Positions 35,067 through 44,113 of a stretch of DNA of 64,000 nt are shown piece by piece. The stretch's first letter is position 1, and every line of letters begins with the position of its first letter. Source of the stretch: Chamaesiphon minutus PCC 6605 (GTDB taxonomy: Bacteria; Cyanobacteriota; Cyanobacteriia; Cyanobacteriales; Chamaesiphonaceae); contig NC_019697.1 of NCBI RefSeq assembly GCF_000317145.1, positions 372,001 to 436,000 on the forward strand, read 5' to 3'. The notes beneath the pieces are model-generated. The model did not search any database. It saw only the letters and a list, made by a program, of their open reading frames with translations, and had not been told where the DNA came from. Position numbers and translations under genes: made by a program.

Positions 35067-36029
35067 ATGCAAGTTGAGTGGGGAGAGTTATCGGCAGAGA
35101 TTGGGGCAGTTAATTTCTATGAGACTCAGTTAGGGTTAAATGCGATCGAAACACTTCTTGGCGAGGATTTCTTTATCCAAGCTGTTAAGTGCTGCATCAG
35201 TTTAGAAGAAGGTTGGCTTTTAGCAGAAGGAGTGTTAAGAATTCTCAGACCTTTGGGCATGAAACATTGCTATCACATCTACAAAACTAGCCATGACATT
35301 GAAGAGAGACGAAATGGGGTATCTCTTCTAAAATACACTTCCGATCGGAAAGTTTTAGAATATATTCCTGAGTTCCTTGCCGATCCAGATGAGCATATAC
35401 AAAGATCTGTCATCGAAATTCTAGACCAAATGTTGTTCTGGCGTGCAATTGACTACGAAGATATAATTCCTATCTTGGAATCAGCAGCCAATCATCCTAA
35501 TAAAGAAGTACGAAGACTCGCAATTGGCACAGTCAATGAAGAGACAATTCAGGGTATGACAGACTTTACCGCAAATCTTGTGGATGTGCTTCGGAAAGAA
35601 CTATATCAGTGGAAAAGACGCTTAAAATTTGAAACAATTCATGGCTTAGATCTGCGCTGTGTTCCCTGGTATGGGCGATTGGAATTAAGTTTTCTCACAG
35701 CGCAAGAAGATTTTGATCTATCTGAAGCTTATAGTGATGAGTACTATTGCAGATGGAGATTAAATAATTTGCCATGTTGTGAATCCGAAATCGAGGCTGT
35801 GGGCAAGTGGATGGAAAGAGAGTTCGATAAATCTGGCACATCATTACAGTACCTAGAAATATTTCTTTCTGCTTGTGTAACAGCATTAAAATCCTCACAG
35901 ATTCAGAAAATTTTACGCAAGTATAATCTCTCGCAAAATTTTCAAATAACTGTCTTTAGTCCTAACTCTTCTTTTCCAAGGAGAAATTTCTATACAACTC
36001 TTGTTAGTTCAAGCGACGTTGGCGATTAG
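35067..36029 (+). CDS. Hypothetical HEAT-like repeat protein
   Basis: 320 residues. The region 80-170 looks like two or three HEAT-type helical repeats (R-R-N-G-V-S-L-L-K-Y-T-S-D-R-K-V-L-E-Y-I and P-N-K-E-V-R-R-L-A-I-G-T-V-N). The rest, with clustered Trp/Tyr/Cys (W-R-L-N-N-L-P-C-C-E-S-E), is not recognised. It has no signal peptide or membrane helix. It is inserted between the two permease genes of the sugar transporter, on the same strand, but its product has no known transport role. Codon use is more AT-rich than the flanking permeases, which fits insertion. Start ATG at 35067. Confidence 0.6.
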   Translation: MQVEWGELSAEIGAVNFYETQLGLNAIETLLGEDFFIQAVKCCISLEEGWLLAEGVLRILRPLGMKHCYHIYKTSHDIEERRNGVSLLKYTSDRKVLEYIPEFLADPDEHIQRSVIEILDQMLFWRAIDYEDIIPILESAANHPNKEVRRLAIGTVNEETIQGMTDFTANLVDVLRKELYQWKRRLKFETIHGLDLRCVPWYGRLELSFLTAQEDFDLSEAYSDEYYCRWRLNNLPCCESEIEAVGKWMEREFDKSGTSLQYLEIFLSACVTALKSSQIQKILRKYNLSQNFQITVFSPNSSFPRRNFYTTLVSSSDVGD

Positions 36030-36596
36030 TCATGAAGATCGATTAACTTCAAACAAGCGTCTCACCTCGATCGAGATACTTGGAAAGGCTAAAGGTGAAA
36101 TATTTCCATCCTGAAAGTTGTTGACAGTTCGATAACCAGACGGTGAAGGATCTCGAAAAACAGTAAGCTGTAAATCCTGGAGATTTACCACCCAATATTC
36201 GGGAATTTCGGACTGCGCATAGACGATTTGTTTATCACCAAGATCGTATTTGAGGGTGGTGTAAGAATACTCAACTAACCACAAGATATTTTCGGGATAA
36301 GGATGATGCTCTAGGTAAACAGTATCCAGCGGTTGGACGATTGCCAGATCTGGCTGTGGCTCAGAACCGTTAGGCAAGGTGACGGGGCGACTTTCGCGAA
36401 CTTGAGCTTGTCCTAACAGAAGACCGCGCAGGATTTGGGCGGTGCGATCGCTAAAATAAACATGGGGTTCTCCTTCTGGTGGCATCAGGATCAGATCTCC
36501 CCGCAATAATTCTAGATTTTGGCCATCAAAAATACCTGAGTCGATCGCCTGATGGTATCGATCGATCGTCCATTTATAGGTTGCAATCGTCATCAT
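36030..36596 (-). CDS. Uma2 family (DUF820) putative endonuclease
   Basis: 188 residues from the ATG at 36596 (or 187 from 36593); an upstream start at 36692 adds a low-quality leader. Uma2 proteins have a PD-(D/E)XK restriction-like fold and are very numerous in cyanobacteria. Visible here: R-G-D-L-I-L-M-P-P-E-G-E-P-H near the N-terminus, P-Q-P-D-L-A-I-V (catalytic Asp), L-W-L-V-E-Y-S (Glu), D-K-Q-I-V-Y-A (Lys), and E-Y-W-V-V-N-L. The usual V-E-V-S-D-S reads V-E-Y-S-Y-T, so one common Asp is replaced. It is opposite in direction to the transporter genes that surround it. No mobile-element gene is associated. Confidence 0.85.
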   Translation of the reverse strand: MMTIATYKWTIDRYHQAIDSGIFDGQNLELLRGDLILMPPEGEPHVYFSDRTAQILRGLLLGQAQVRESRPVTLPNGSEPQPDLAIVQPLDTVYLEHHPYPENILWLVEYSYTTLKYDLGDKQIVYAQSEIPEYWVVNLQDLQLTVFRDPSPSGYRTVNNFQDGNISPLAFPSISIEVRRLFEVNRSS

Positions 36597-36732
36597 TTGC
36601 CCTCTCAAGTATTGATGTATCATCACTCTAACAGATTTTAGATCGCTGGAAAACAGCCTCAGATCGCCCCCTCCCCCTTGATGTAGCGGCAATGGTTGTT
36701 AGGATGGGTTTAAATACGCTGGAGATCGTATC

Positions 36733-37620
36733 ATGCCCGATTTTCATTCCCAAAGGCTGCACCAACAAAATCAACCAGATCGGGTCGCAACTCGATCGAG
36801 TACTGGCGTCATAGTTAGCTATCTGTTGCTAACTGCCCTCGCATTGCTATTTATCGCCCCGATCGCGTTTATGCTGGTGGCTAGCTTCAAGCCCGATGAC
36901 TTAGTGCTATCCCAAGCGGGAACGATCCAAGGATTTATCCCCGTACCAGCTTCGACCCAAAATTATCAAGATGTATTCGATCGAGTTAATTTCAGTCAAT
37001 TTTTTCTTAATTCAATCCTGATTACTAGCCTAGTCGTCTTGGCAGGATTATTAGTCAATTCGCTGGCAGGTTATGCGTTTGCCCGACTGCGATGGCGGGG
37101 ACGAAGCACTCTGTTATTAATAGTATTAGCATTGATGATTATTCCGTTTGAAGCGATCGCGGTACCGTTATTTTTTCAGATTACGCTTTTGGGTTGGCGC
37201 AATACTTATTTAGCTCAAATATTGCCTTTTATCGCCAATGCTTTCTCGATTTATTTGTTCTACACATTTTTTGTAGCCTTACCCAAAGAACTCGAAGAAG
37301 CAGCCCGAATCGACGGGGCAAGTACGATCCGAACTTTTTTTGAAATTATCGTGCCGATCTCCAAACCAGTTTTTGCAACGGTGGCAATTCTCACTTTTCT
37401 GACTCAATGGGGGTCGTTTCTCTGGCCGTCAATGGTGACGATCGACGAGCGAGTTCGACCTTTACCAGTCGCGATCGCGTCTTTTCAAACCCTACCTCCA
37501 ATTCAGTGGGGAGATATTATGAGCTTTGGAGTGATGATGGTAGCACCGATTTTAATTGTGTTTTTGGCATTCCAAAAGTGGTTTGTAGCTGGGGTGGCAT
37601 CTACAGGAACTAAAGGATAG
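36733..37620 (+). CDS. Sugar ABC transporter permease, MalG/UgpE type
   Basis: 295 residues with six predicted helices (first near 25-50). The EAA loop is E-E-A-A-R-I-D-G-A-S-T-I-R-T-F near 190-204. It pairs with the 34008 permease to form the membrane channel of the carbohydrate importer. The normal MalF-MalG adjacency is broken by a HEAT-like gene and a reverse Uma2 gene, so it probably has its own promoter in 36600-36730. Start ATG at 36733. The stop codon runs into a heptamer repeat. Confidence 0.93.
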   Translation: MPDFHSQRLHQQNQPDRVATRSSTGVIVSYLLLTALALLFIAPIAFMLVASFKPDDLVLSQAGTIQGFIPVPASTQNYQDVFDRVNFSQFFLNSILITSLVVLAGLLVNSLAGYAFARLRWRGRSTLLLIVLALMIIPFEAIAVPLFFQITLLGWRNTYLAQILPFIANAFSIYLFYTFFVALPKELEEAARIDGASTIRTFFEIIVPISKPVFATVAILTFLTQWGSFLWPSMVTIDERVRPLPVAIASFQTLPPIQWGDIMSFGVMMVAPILIVFLAFQKWFVAGVASTGTKG

Positions 37621-37648
37621 TTGATAGTTGATAGTTGATAGTTGATAA
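37615..37648. repeat. Heptamer tandem repeat TTGATAG x4
   Basis: Three exact TTGATAG units and a fourth TTGATAA, starting at the permease stop codon (a GGATAG half-unit overlaps it). It lies 60 bp upstream of the ATPase gene. Confidence 0.8.
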
Positions 37649-37705
37649 CTTTTCGTTTATCTCCGTCCCCTCTTCCGATTAAAACCAGGCAAGGAGTACC
37701 AAGTT

Positions 37706-38875
37706 ATGGCAACAGTACAATTCGATCGAGTATTTAAAATGTATGCTAACGGGCATAGTGCGATTAAAGACTTATCGCTAGAAATTGCCGATGGGGAATT
37801 TCTGGTCTTTGTCGGCCCTTCGGGGTGTGGGAAATCGACGGCATTGCGGATGCTAGCGGGCTTAGAAGATATTTCGGCGGGCAAGATTCTCATTGGAGAT
37901 CGAGTAGTGAATCAATACACGCCCCAACAGCGGAATATTGCGATGGTGTTTCAGAATTACGCGCTGTATCCGCACATGACAGTGCGCCAAAATTTGGAAT
38001 TTCCGCTACGGATGTTGAAACTCGCGCCCAGGCAGATGGCCGCACTGGTGCGGGAAGCTGCCGAAAAACTCAGCTTGGTGGAATTGCTCGATCGCAAGCC
38101 CAAACAGCTCTCTGGGGGGCAACGGCAGCGGGTGGCAATGGGACGGGCGATCGTTCGCGATCCGGCGGTATTTCTGATGGACGAACCGCTCTCCAATCTC
38201 GATGCCAAGATGCGATCGCAAATTCGGACGGAGATTACCACCCTACAACAGCGGATGGGGACGACGACTGTATATGTCACCCACGACCAGGTTGAGGCGA
38301 TGACGATGGGCGATCGAGTGGCGGTGATGCAGGGGGGTAAATTACAGCAAGTCAGCTCGCCACAAGACCTATACGACCGCCCTGCGAACATATTTGTGGC
38401 AGGTTTTATCGGTTCGCCTGCGATGAATATCTTTCGGAGTCGATTGAGTAAGGACGAGCGCGGTAGCTGGTCGATCGATTTTGGGGGCAAACCTCTAGCT
38501 CTCCCCGCCAGTCTCGTCCAACAATACCAACATTTAGATTGGCATCTAGGACAGATTTTAGTAGGTATTCGTCCCGAAGCTTTTACGGTGGCTAGTGCTG
38601 GCGATGCCAACTCCATTAACGTCGAGGTGAAAACGGTAGAAGTACTCGGTCATGAGACGATCGTCTATGCTATGGCTTCGATCGACATTATTGACACGGA
38701 CGCAGCTAGTCAGCCAAATGGCAGCAGCCAAACACCAACCACCGAAACACATAGCTCGCTCCTGGCCGCACGCATTGCATCATCCCAGACGATTCAAACC
38801 GGACAGCCACTGACTTTGAGTGTGGATAGCAGTAAATTATATTTATTCTCGATCGATGGCGATCTCATTGAGTGA
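37706..38875 (+). CDS. ugpC: Sugar ABC transporter ATP-binding protein, UgpC/MsmK type
   Basis: 389 residues. ATPase domain: Walker [10 protein letters not shown] near 39-47, Q-loop V-F-Q-N-Y-A near 82, signature L-S-G-G-Q-R-Q-R near 134-141, Walker B F-L-M-D-E-P near 155-160, and the H-loop Y-V-T-H-D-Q. A C-terminal OB/TOBE regulatory domain (from about 240; V-G-I-R-P-E-A-F) identifies the CUT1 group, whose ATPases often energise several sugar importers. A low-complexity insert ([11 protein letters not shown]) near 340-350 is unusual. Start ATG at 37706 behind AAGGAG. Last gene of the sugar locus. Confidence 0.93.
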   Translation: MATVQFDRVFKMYANGHSAIKDLSLEIADGEFLVFVGPSGCGKSTALRMLAGLEDISAGKILIGDRVVNQYTPQQRNIAMVFQNYALYPHMTVRQNLEFPLRMLKLAPRQMAALVREAAEKLSLVELLDRKPKQLSGGQRQRVAMGRAIVRDPAVFLMDEPLSNLDAKMRSQIRTEITTLQQRMGTTTVYVTHDQVEAMTMGDRVAVMQGGKLQQVSSPQDLYDRPANIFVAGFIGSPAMNIFRSRLSKDERGSWSIDFGGKPLALPASLVQQYQHLDWHLGQILVGIRPEAFTVASAGDANSINVEVKTVEVLGHETIVYAMASIDIIDTDAASQPNGSSQTPTTETHSSLLAARIASSQTIQTGQPLTLSVDSSKLYLFSIDGDLIE

Positions 38876-38993
38876 ATCAACCACCGCCACACGATCTGCA
38901 TAGATTCGCTCGATCGGTTGAAGGTTGTTTCGCATCCATTACACTAGAGTTAGAGCCAAAGCGTCGCTCCTCGATAACTGTTAATTTCTGATT

Positions 38994-40394
38994 ATGTTTG
39001 ACCAATTAGCCGAAAGTTTAGAATCAGCCTGGGTAAAATTGCGCGGTAAGGACAAAATCAAGTCCTCCAACATTCAAGATGCGCTCAAGGAAGTCCGCCG
39101 CGCCCTGCTTTCGGCTGATGTAAACGTCCAAGTGGTCACCAATTTCGTTAAGGAAGTCGAAACTAAAGCCCAAGGTGCGAACGTAGTTTCGGGCGTTCGC
39201 CCCGACCAGCAGTTTATCAAAATTGTTTACGACGAACTGGTCAAGACGATGGGGGAAACCAATAGTCCCCTCGCGAATGCCAGTACCAAACCCACAGTAA
39301 TTCTGATGGCGGGTTTGCAAGGTGCGGGTAAAACTACAGCGACAGCTAAACTTGCCTTACATTTACGCAAAGAAAACCGCACTGCGCTGATGGTGGCTAC
39401 CGACGTTTATCGTCCGGCGGCGATCGATCAGCTCATCACTCTAGGCAAGCAAATTGACGTCCCAGTGTTCGACATGGGCACGGATGCCAATCCGGTCGAA
39501 ATTGCCCGCCAAGGCATCGCCAAGGCGCGGGAACTAGGCGTAGATACGGTGATTGTCGATACTGCCGGACGCTTGCAAATCGACGATCGGATGATGACGG
39601 AGTTAGCCGATGTCAAAGCCGCAATTCAACCGGATGAAATCTTACTGGTAGTAGACTCAGCCATCGGTCAAGAAGCTGCGAATGTCACGATGACTTTCCA
39701 CGATCGGATTGGCATTACTGGCGCGATTTTGACCAAATTAGATGGAGATACGCGCGGTGGTGCGGCTCTATCCGTCCGAGCGATTTCCGGTCAACCGATT
39801 AAATTTGTTGGGGTGGGTGAAAAAGTTGAAGCCCTCCAACCATTCTATCCAGAGCGGATGGCGTCGCGGATTCTGGGGATGGGTGACGTCCTGACGTTGG
39901 TCGAAAAAGCGCAGGAAGATTTCGACATTGCCGATGCCGCGAAATTAACTGAAAAAATCATCGAAGCCAGATTTGATTTCAATGACTTCATCAAACAGAT
40001 GCGGTTATTGAAAAATATGGGTTCCCTCGGCGGTTTGCTCAAAATGATTCCGGGGATGGGTAAGCTCTCTGACGGTCAGTTGAAGCAAGGCGAAGATCAG
40101 CTCAAGAAAGCTGAAGCAATGATTCAGTCGATGACCAAGGAAGAACGGGGTAATCCGGATTTACTCGCGAGTACTCCCAGCCGTCGCCGTCGAATTGCCA
40201 AGGGTTGCGGTTATAACGAAAGCGATGTCAGTAAGCTCATTTCGGAGTTTACGCGGATGCGGAGTATGATGCAGCAGATGAGTATGGGCAATTTTCCAGG
40301 GATGGGTGGCGGTCAACCTGGCGCACGCGGCGGTCAACCTGGTGCGCCTGCTGCCAAGGTTAAGAAGAAGAAAAAGGGATTTGGCACTCTTTAG
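38994..40394 (+). CDS. ffh: Signal recognition particle protein Ffh (SRP54)
   Basis: 466 residues. N domain with V-R-R-A-L-L-S-A-D-V-N near 33-43. GTPase G domain: G1 G-L-Q-G-A-G-K-T-T near 104-112, G3 D-T-A-G-R near 186, G4 T-K-L-D-G-D near 245, and G-V-G-E-K closing. The M domain from about 300 binds 4.5S RNA and signal sequences, with S-M-T-K-E-E-R and S-R-R-R-R-I-A-K-G-C-G near 385-405. The C-terminus is Gly/Met/Pro-rich, ending in a basic K-K-K-K-K-G-F. It directs membrane proteins co-translationally, and in cyanobacteria serves thylakoid proteins. Start ATG. No other SRP gene nearby. Confidence 0.96.
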   Translation: MFDQLAESLESAWVKLRGKDKIKSSNIQDALKEVRRALLSADVNVQVVTNFVKEVETKAQGANVVSGVRPDQQFIKIVYDELVKTMGETNSPLANASTKPTVILMAGLQGAGKTTATAKLALHLRKENRTALMVATDVYRPAAIDQLITLGKQIDVPVFDMGTDANPVEIARQGIAKARELGVDTVIVDTAGRLQIDDRMMTELADVKAAIQPDEILLVVDSAIGQEAANVTMTFHDRIGITGAILTKLDGDTRGGAALSVRAISGQPIKFVGVGEKVEALQPFYPERMASRILGMGDVLTLVEKAQEDFDIADAAKLTEKIIEARFDFNDFIKQMRLLKNMGSLGGLLKMIPGMGKLSDGQLKQGEDQLKKAEAMIQSMTKEERGNPDLLASTPSRRRRIAKGCGYNESDVSKLISEFTRMRSMMQQMSMGNFPGMGGGQPGARGGQPGAPAAKVKKKKKGFGTL

Positions 40395-40448
40395 TGTCTG
40401 TCTATAGCCCTCCCCTTAGAGAATCCATTTAAGATATTTTAGTGGGGA

Positions 40449-40506
40449 GGGCGGGTTTATGCTATAAATTCCTGCCATCGACCGCAAGATTCAAACAAAC
40501 CCGCCC
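40449..40506. repeat. 58-bp inverted-repeat element, family A, copy 2
   Basis: GGGCGGGTTT at the left and AAACCCGCCC at the right; inverted copy of the element at 13137-13194. A nearby GCCCTCCCC...GGGGAGGGC pair (about 40410-40452), lying after the ffh stop, overlaps its left end and could serve as a terminator. No gene between ffh and the TetR gene. Confidence 0.75.
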
Positions 40507-40686
40507 ATCCACCAATATCTCCCCTTTTCATGAAGAAACCTAAAGTTAAGATCGAGAAATCGATCGAGAATGTAAAGTGACGTAACTATCTCCAACGAAC
40601 TATGAAGTAATGAGTAAATAATGAATTCGACTACAATAATGTAGAGATCCATTTAACAAGCATTCGATCGTGCTGGGTATGTATGT

Positions 40687-41301
40687 ATGCAGATATTTCA
40701 TAGCAGACAGAAGACAGAACTAAATACCCATGAAAGAATTATTCAAGCCGCTCAAAAACTGTTTGCCCGTCATGGTTATGATGGCACTAGCACCAAGGAA
40801 TTAGCCGAAAAAGCAGGAATTGCTGAAGGCACTTTGTTTCGACATTTTACTAATAAAAAAGCAATTTTAGTAGAAGTCGCTACCCGAGGCTGGGTTGAAT
40901 TATTGACAGATTTGTTAACAGAATTAAGCGAGATGGCTAGCTATGAAGCTATCTCTCAAGTAATGTACAAACGAATGCTACGATTGGGCGAAAACTATGA
41001 CATGATGCGCGTCTGTTTTATGGAAGTTCAATTTCATCAAGATTTGCGCGAGCGGATTCAATCAGAAGTAATTGTCAAAATGACCGATGTTGCCGAAGCA
41101 TTTTTTCTCACCGCAATGGATCGCGGTGTTTATCGGCGGATGAATCCACGGGTAATCGCTCAAGTATTTTTAGGCATGTTTGTCGTCGCTGGCTTCAGTC
41201 ACGAAACAATTACCCAGCCAGGTGCCAGCCCTCAAGAAATGAAAGAGATGGCAGAAGGATTGGCGGATATCTTTTTGAATGGAGTCTTGGCGAAGAAGTA
41301 G
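40687..41301 (+). CDS. TetR/AcrR family transcriptional regulator
   Basis: 204 residues. The N-terminal 60 residues form the TetR DNA-binding domain (I-I-Q-A-A-Q-K-L-F-A-R-H-G-Y-D-G-T-S-T-K-E-L-A-E-K-A-G-I, then G-T-L-F-R-H-F), read here as separate helices. The C-terminal ligand domain has no diagnostic motif. The effector and target genes are unknown; no efflux gene is next to it, which leaves autoregulation or a distant target. Start ATG at 40687; an ATG at 40683 is out of frame. The stop codon forms the first bases of a long heptamer array. Confidence 0.92.
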   Translation: MQIFHSRQKTELNTHERIIQAAQKLFARHGYDGTSTKELAEKAGIAEGTLFRHFTNKKAILVEVATRGWVELLTDLLTELSEMASYEAISQVMYKRMLRLGENYDMMRVCFMEVQFHQDLRERIQSEVIVKMTDVAEAFFLTAMDRGVYRRMNPRVIAQVFLGMFVVAGFSHETITQPGASPQEMKEMAEGLADIFLNGVLAKK

Positions 41302-41440
41302 GCTTTAGGCTTTAGGCTTTAGGCTTTAGGCTTTAGGCTTTAGGCTTTAGGCTTTAGGCTTTAGGCTTTAGGCTTTAGGCTTTAGGCTTTAGGCTTTAGG
41401 CTTTAGGCTTTAGGCTTTAGGCTTTAGGCTTTAGGCTTTT
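41300..41440. repeat. Heptamer tandem repeat AGGCTTT, about 20 copies
   Basis: About 20 uninterrupted, essentially perfect copies of the 7-base unit AGGCTTT, starting within the TetR stop codon. Perfect identity suggests recent expansion and makes the copy number likely to vary between strains. Plus-strand transcripts would carry a UUUAGGC array directly behind the TetR message. Confidence 0.95.
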
Positions 41441-41452
41441 TAGAGTCAGCTA

Positions 41453-41632
41453 GTAGAGTGGGCAGTGCCCACCAACACATTATCAATTTAGCAATATAAA
41501 TATTTGGGGTGCTTAGGATCGCTAGATTGTGTAGACATAGCGATCTCGAAGCATAACCCGGCTAATAGATATAAGCAGTATAAATACTTTTTGTTAAGGC
41601 TAAAAATGCTCTGTGGGCGGTGCCCACCCTAC
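41453..41632. mobile_element. MITE-like element, family B, copy 2 (180 bp)
   Basis: Left end GTAGAGTGGGCAGTGCCCAC, right end inverse GTGGGCGGTGCCCACCCTAC: imperfect 20-bp terminal inverted repeats. The interior aligns by eye with the 162-bp copy at 13239-13400 but carries small insertions. It sits 12 bp after the AGGCTTT array. A frame crossing it at 41504-41809 has no support as a gene. Confidence 0.7.
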
Positions 41633-41762
41633 ATTTTTAGCTACTATCCCTGTTTGAAGATCGAGCCGATAACCCAAAAAGAGGTAAATAATATCGGTAA
41701 GATGCAGATAATTTGCATTGGTAAATCTTCTGCGGGGAATGGTGATCTTATTTTACTCATCT

Positions 41763-42164
41763 TCAGATTAGTTCTTGAGATTGCTTTATCCAGCTTTGCA
41801 CTTGAGTGAGATCGGGACAGAGATCGCGTCGTTGTAGTGTAGCTACGTGCAGACGGAGTAATTGTTGATGCAGCTTATGGGCGGGCATTTGGGCTAATTG
41901 TCTGACAGAGACGATCCCAGTATGAAGGAGCAAGCCATTATACTGACAACCGACGCCAGCCAATCGGGATAAATCGGCCAAAGCGACAAGTTTATTTACA
42001 TACTGAATTTTGGTACCTAAACTAATCGCTAATTGCTGCTTGGTAGCAGCATCGGGAGCGATTTGGAGGAGTTGTCTGGTGGTATTAATGCCAAGTTGTT
42101 GAAGTTGAGCGCATTCGGACTTGTTTAAGCCGGGTAAATCGCCAATCGACCAATCGTAAATCAT
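41763..42164 (-). CDS. DUF4332 helix-hairpin-helix protein
   Basis: 133 residues. Two DUF4332-type blocks are visible, each with helix-hairpin-helix-like character: I-G-D-L-P-G-L-N-K-S-E-C-A-Q-L-Q-Q-L-G-I near 6-25 and L-A-G-V-G-C-Q-Y-N-G-L-L-L-H-T-G-I near 68-84, followed by S-V-R-Q-L-A. Such domains resemble the DNA-binding HhH of polymerase/topoisomerase families, but the function of DUF4332 proteins is not known. Start ATG at 42164; divergent from the rhomboid gene. Confidence 0.8.
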   Translation of the reverse strand: MIYDWSIGDLPGLNKSECAQLQQLGINTTRQLLQIAPDAATKQQLAISLGTKIQYVNKLVALADLSRLAGVGCQYNGLLLHTGIVSVRQLAQMPAHKLHQQLLRLHVATLQRRDLCPDLTQVQSWIKQSQELI

Positions 42165-42258
42165 CTGGAGTAAGGTGAGAGAATTTTACAGAATGATGGA
42201 AAATACAAAATCTCGCTAACATGGTAGATACCCAGTAAATATCCACGATCGAGTTCTA

Positions 42259-43845
42259 ATGGATTTCACTAGTATTGTTTTCATTCAGATAGCGATTTTT
42301 TCTTGTTTGGCGATCGTATTTCCCACATCGCGGAGTAGTTCCAGCATCAAAATTTCGGCAGCGATCGTGTTGATACTCTTATCGACAAGTTTCTATTTTA
42401 GGCCAGATCTGATGGCCAAGGTGGGACTAGGCGCGTGGGCTATTGCAATCTTGATACCGCTGTTGCTGATGCGCCAACTCGAATCATTAGTGATTAACTC
42501 GCAATACATGGCCGCCAGTCGGTTCGCTAAGTGGCTCAGATGGCTCGTACCGACCGATGGCATGTGGAATTATCACCACCTCCTCAAAGGCATTGCCCTA
42601 GCGCAGACGGGGCAAATGGAGGCCGCTGGGGAGATATTTGCTAGATCGAGAGCGAGCGAGCGCACGGAGATCGGCAGATCGGCAACTGCACTATTATATC
42701 GTTCTACCAATCGCTGGCAGGAATATATCGAGTGGGTACAACAGCGACTGACGCCAGCACAATTGCAACTCGATCGATCGACGAATTTAGCCTATTACCT
42801 GCGAGCATTTGCCGAAACTGGAGACTTGCGGCGGTGTATTGCCGAAGTAGCCAAACTCGATCGAGATCGTCAGCTTAACACGCAATATTTAAATCTACTA
42901 AAAATGTACATTCTCGCCTACTGTGGGCGCGTGGATGCTGCGATCTTGGCTTGTCAAAGCTTACTGTCGATGTATCCCGCCGAAGTACATCAATTTTGGA
43001 TCGGCACGGCGGAATTAGCCGCAGGCAAGAAAGATGCCGCCAGACAAGAATTAAGACAGCTCAAGCAAACGACTACAGATAGCTGCATCCAACAGGATAT
43101 TGCTTGGCGATTGTCCCAACCATTGCCCAATCTAGACAAACTCACACCTTACGACTGGGAAACCGTCGCTGGGATGGAAGCGACAGTCATTCAAGATGCT
43201 GGATATAGTTCGGTAACGCCTAATGATGTCCCCACGCCAGTTACCAACTTTATCATCGCGATTAATGTGCTCATCTTCTGTGCTGAATTATTTTGGCAAT
43301 CTAAAATTGGGGACAAAGATTTTACCTTCATCCCATGGGGCGGTTTATCTGCGCCGCTAGTCGTCGGTGGGCAATGGTGGCGGATTATTACCGCCAACTT
43401 CCTCCATATGGGGATTTTGCACTTGGGGATGAATATGTTGGCATTGCTCTATTTAGGCAAATTTGTCGAATATCGACTCGGTACTTGGAAATACCTGTTT
43501 GCCTATTTGGTGGCGGGATTAGGTTCGATGGCAGTAATCACGTACATCGATCTCAAATGGATGACTACGCCCCATATCACAGTCGGCGCGTCGGGAGCGA
43601 TTATGGGCATGTTAGGCGCAATGGGAGCGATTCACCTGCGCGGTTGGCGACAAGCCAAAGTTGCTGCTGCGGGACGGCAATTTCAGGCGGTACTATTTAG
43701 CGTCGGTTTCCAGCTCGTGTTCGATCTCACCAACGGCCATACCAGCATTGTCGGTCATTTTTCGGGACTAATTATCGGATTTTTGATAGGACTAATGTTA
43801 CTCGGACTGCCAACAAAAGAGCTACCCAGATTGCCTTCGTCATAA
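42259..43845 (+). CDS. Rhomboid family intramembrane serine protease with TPR-like N-terminal half
   Basis: 528 residues. Two or three hydrophobic helices near the N-terminus, then a soluble helical stretch at about 80-290 resembling tetratricopeptide repeats (L-L-K-G-I-A-L-A-Q-T-G-Q-M-E-A-A). The rhomboid core occupies about 335-515: H-M-G-I-L-H-L-G-M-N-M near 383-393, catalytic serine in G-A-S-G-A-I near 442-447, catalytic His in V-G-H-F-S-G near 498. It cleaves transmembrane helices of unknown client proteins; the TPR half probably brings partners. Domain order (TPR before rhomboid) occurs in cyanobacteria. Start ATG at 42259. Confidence 0.93.
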   Translation: MDFTSIVFIQIAIFSCLAIVFPTSRSSSSIKISAAIVLILLSTSFYFRPDLMAKVGLGAWAIAILIPLLLMRQLESLVINSQYMAASRFAKWLRWLVPTDGMWNYHHLLKGIALAQTGQMEAAGEIFARSRASERTEIGRSATALLYRSTNRWQEYIEWVQQRLTPAQLQLDRSTNLAYYLRAFAETGDLRRCIAEVAKLDRDRQLNTQYLNLLKMYILAYCGRVDAAILACQSLLSMYPAEVHQFWIGTAELAAGKKDAARQELRQLKQTTTDSCIQQDIAWRLSQPLPNLDKLTPYDWETVAGMEATVIQDAGYSSVTPNDVPTPVTNFIIAINVLIFCAELFWQSKIGDKDFTFIPWGGLSAPLVVGGQWWRIITANFLHMGILHLGMNMLALLYLGKFVEYRLGTWKYLFAYLVAGLGSMAVITYIDLKWMTTPHITVGASGAIMGMLGAMGAIHLRGWRQAKVAAAGRQFQAVLFSVGFQLVFDLTNGHTSIVGHFSGLIIGFLIGLMLLGLPTKELPRLPSS

Positions 43846-43917
43846 CAAATTACCAAAATTGGGAGATAATCCGATCGCAGATTTCTTTAGCGATCGGAAT
43901 AAAATATAACTATTTCC

Positions 43918-44112
43918 ATGTACCAGGAATATTGGATCGTCGATTATTTAGGATTGGGAGGACGAAATTTTATCGGCTATCCCAAACAACCGACGATTTC
44001 AACTTATTACTTAGTCGATGGTGAATACGATCTACATCAATTTAGAGCTAGCGATCTTATCCAATCGCCAACATTTCACAGTCTAGAATTCTCGATCGAG
44101 AACCTATTCTAA
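43918..44112 (+). pseudogene. C-terminal fragment of a Uma2 (DUF820) gene
   Basis: 64 codons matching only the end of Uma2 proteins: E-Y-W-I-V-D-Y-L-G-L-G-G-R near 4-16, then F-I-G-Y-P-K-Q-P-T-I-S and V-D-G-E-Y-D-L. The nuclease core with its catalytic Asp/Glu/Lys is absent, so it cannot be active. The 5' part is missing and no frame upstream to the rhomboid stop supplies it. It ends one base before the convergent methyltransferase gene. Confidence 0.75.
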
Positions 44113-44113
44113 T

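Noticed and set aside
41300-41440. Possible CRISPR-like array
   Set aside because: The unit is 7 bp without spacers and no cas gene is present, so it is a simple tandem repeat.
41504-41809. 101-codon plus-strand frame after the TetR gene
   Set aside because: It runs across the family B MITE-like element and into the DUF4332 gene on the other strand; no domain or ribosome-binding site.
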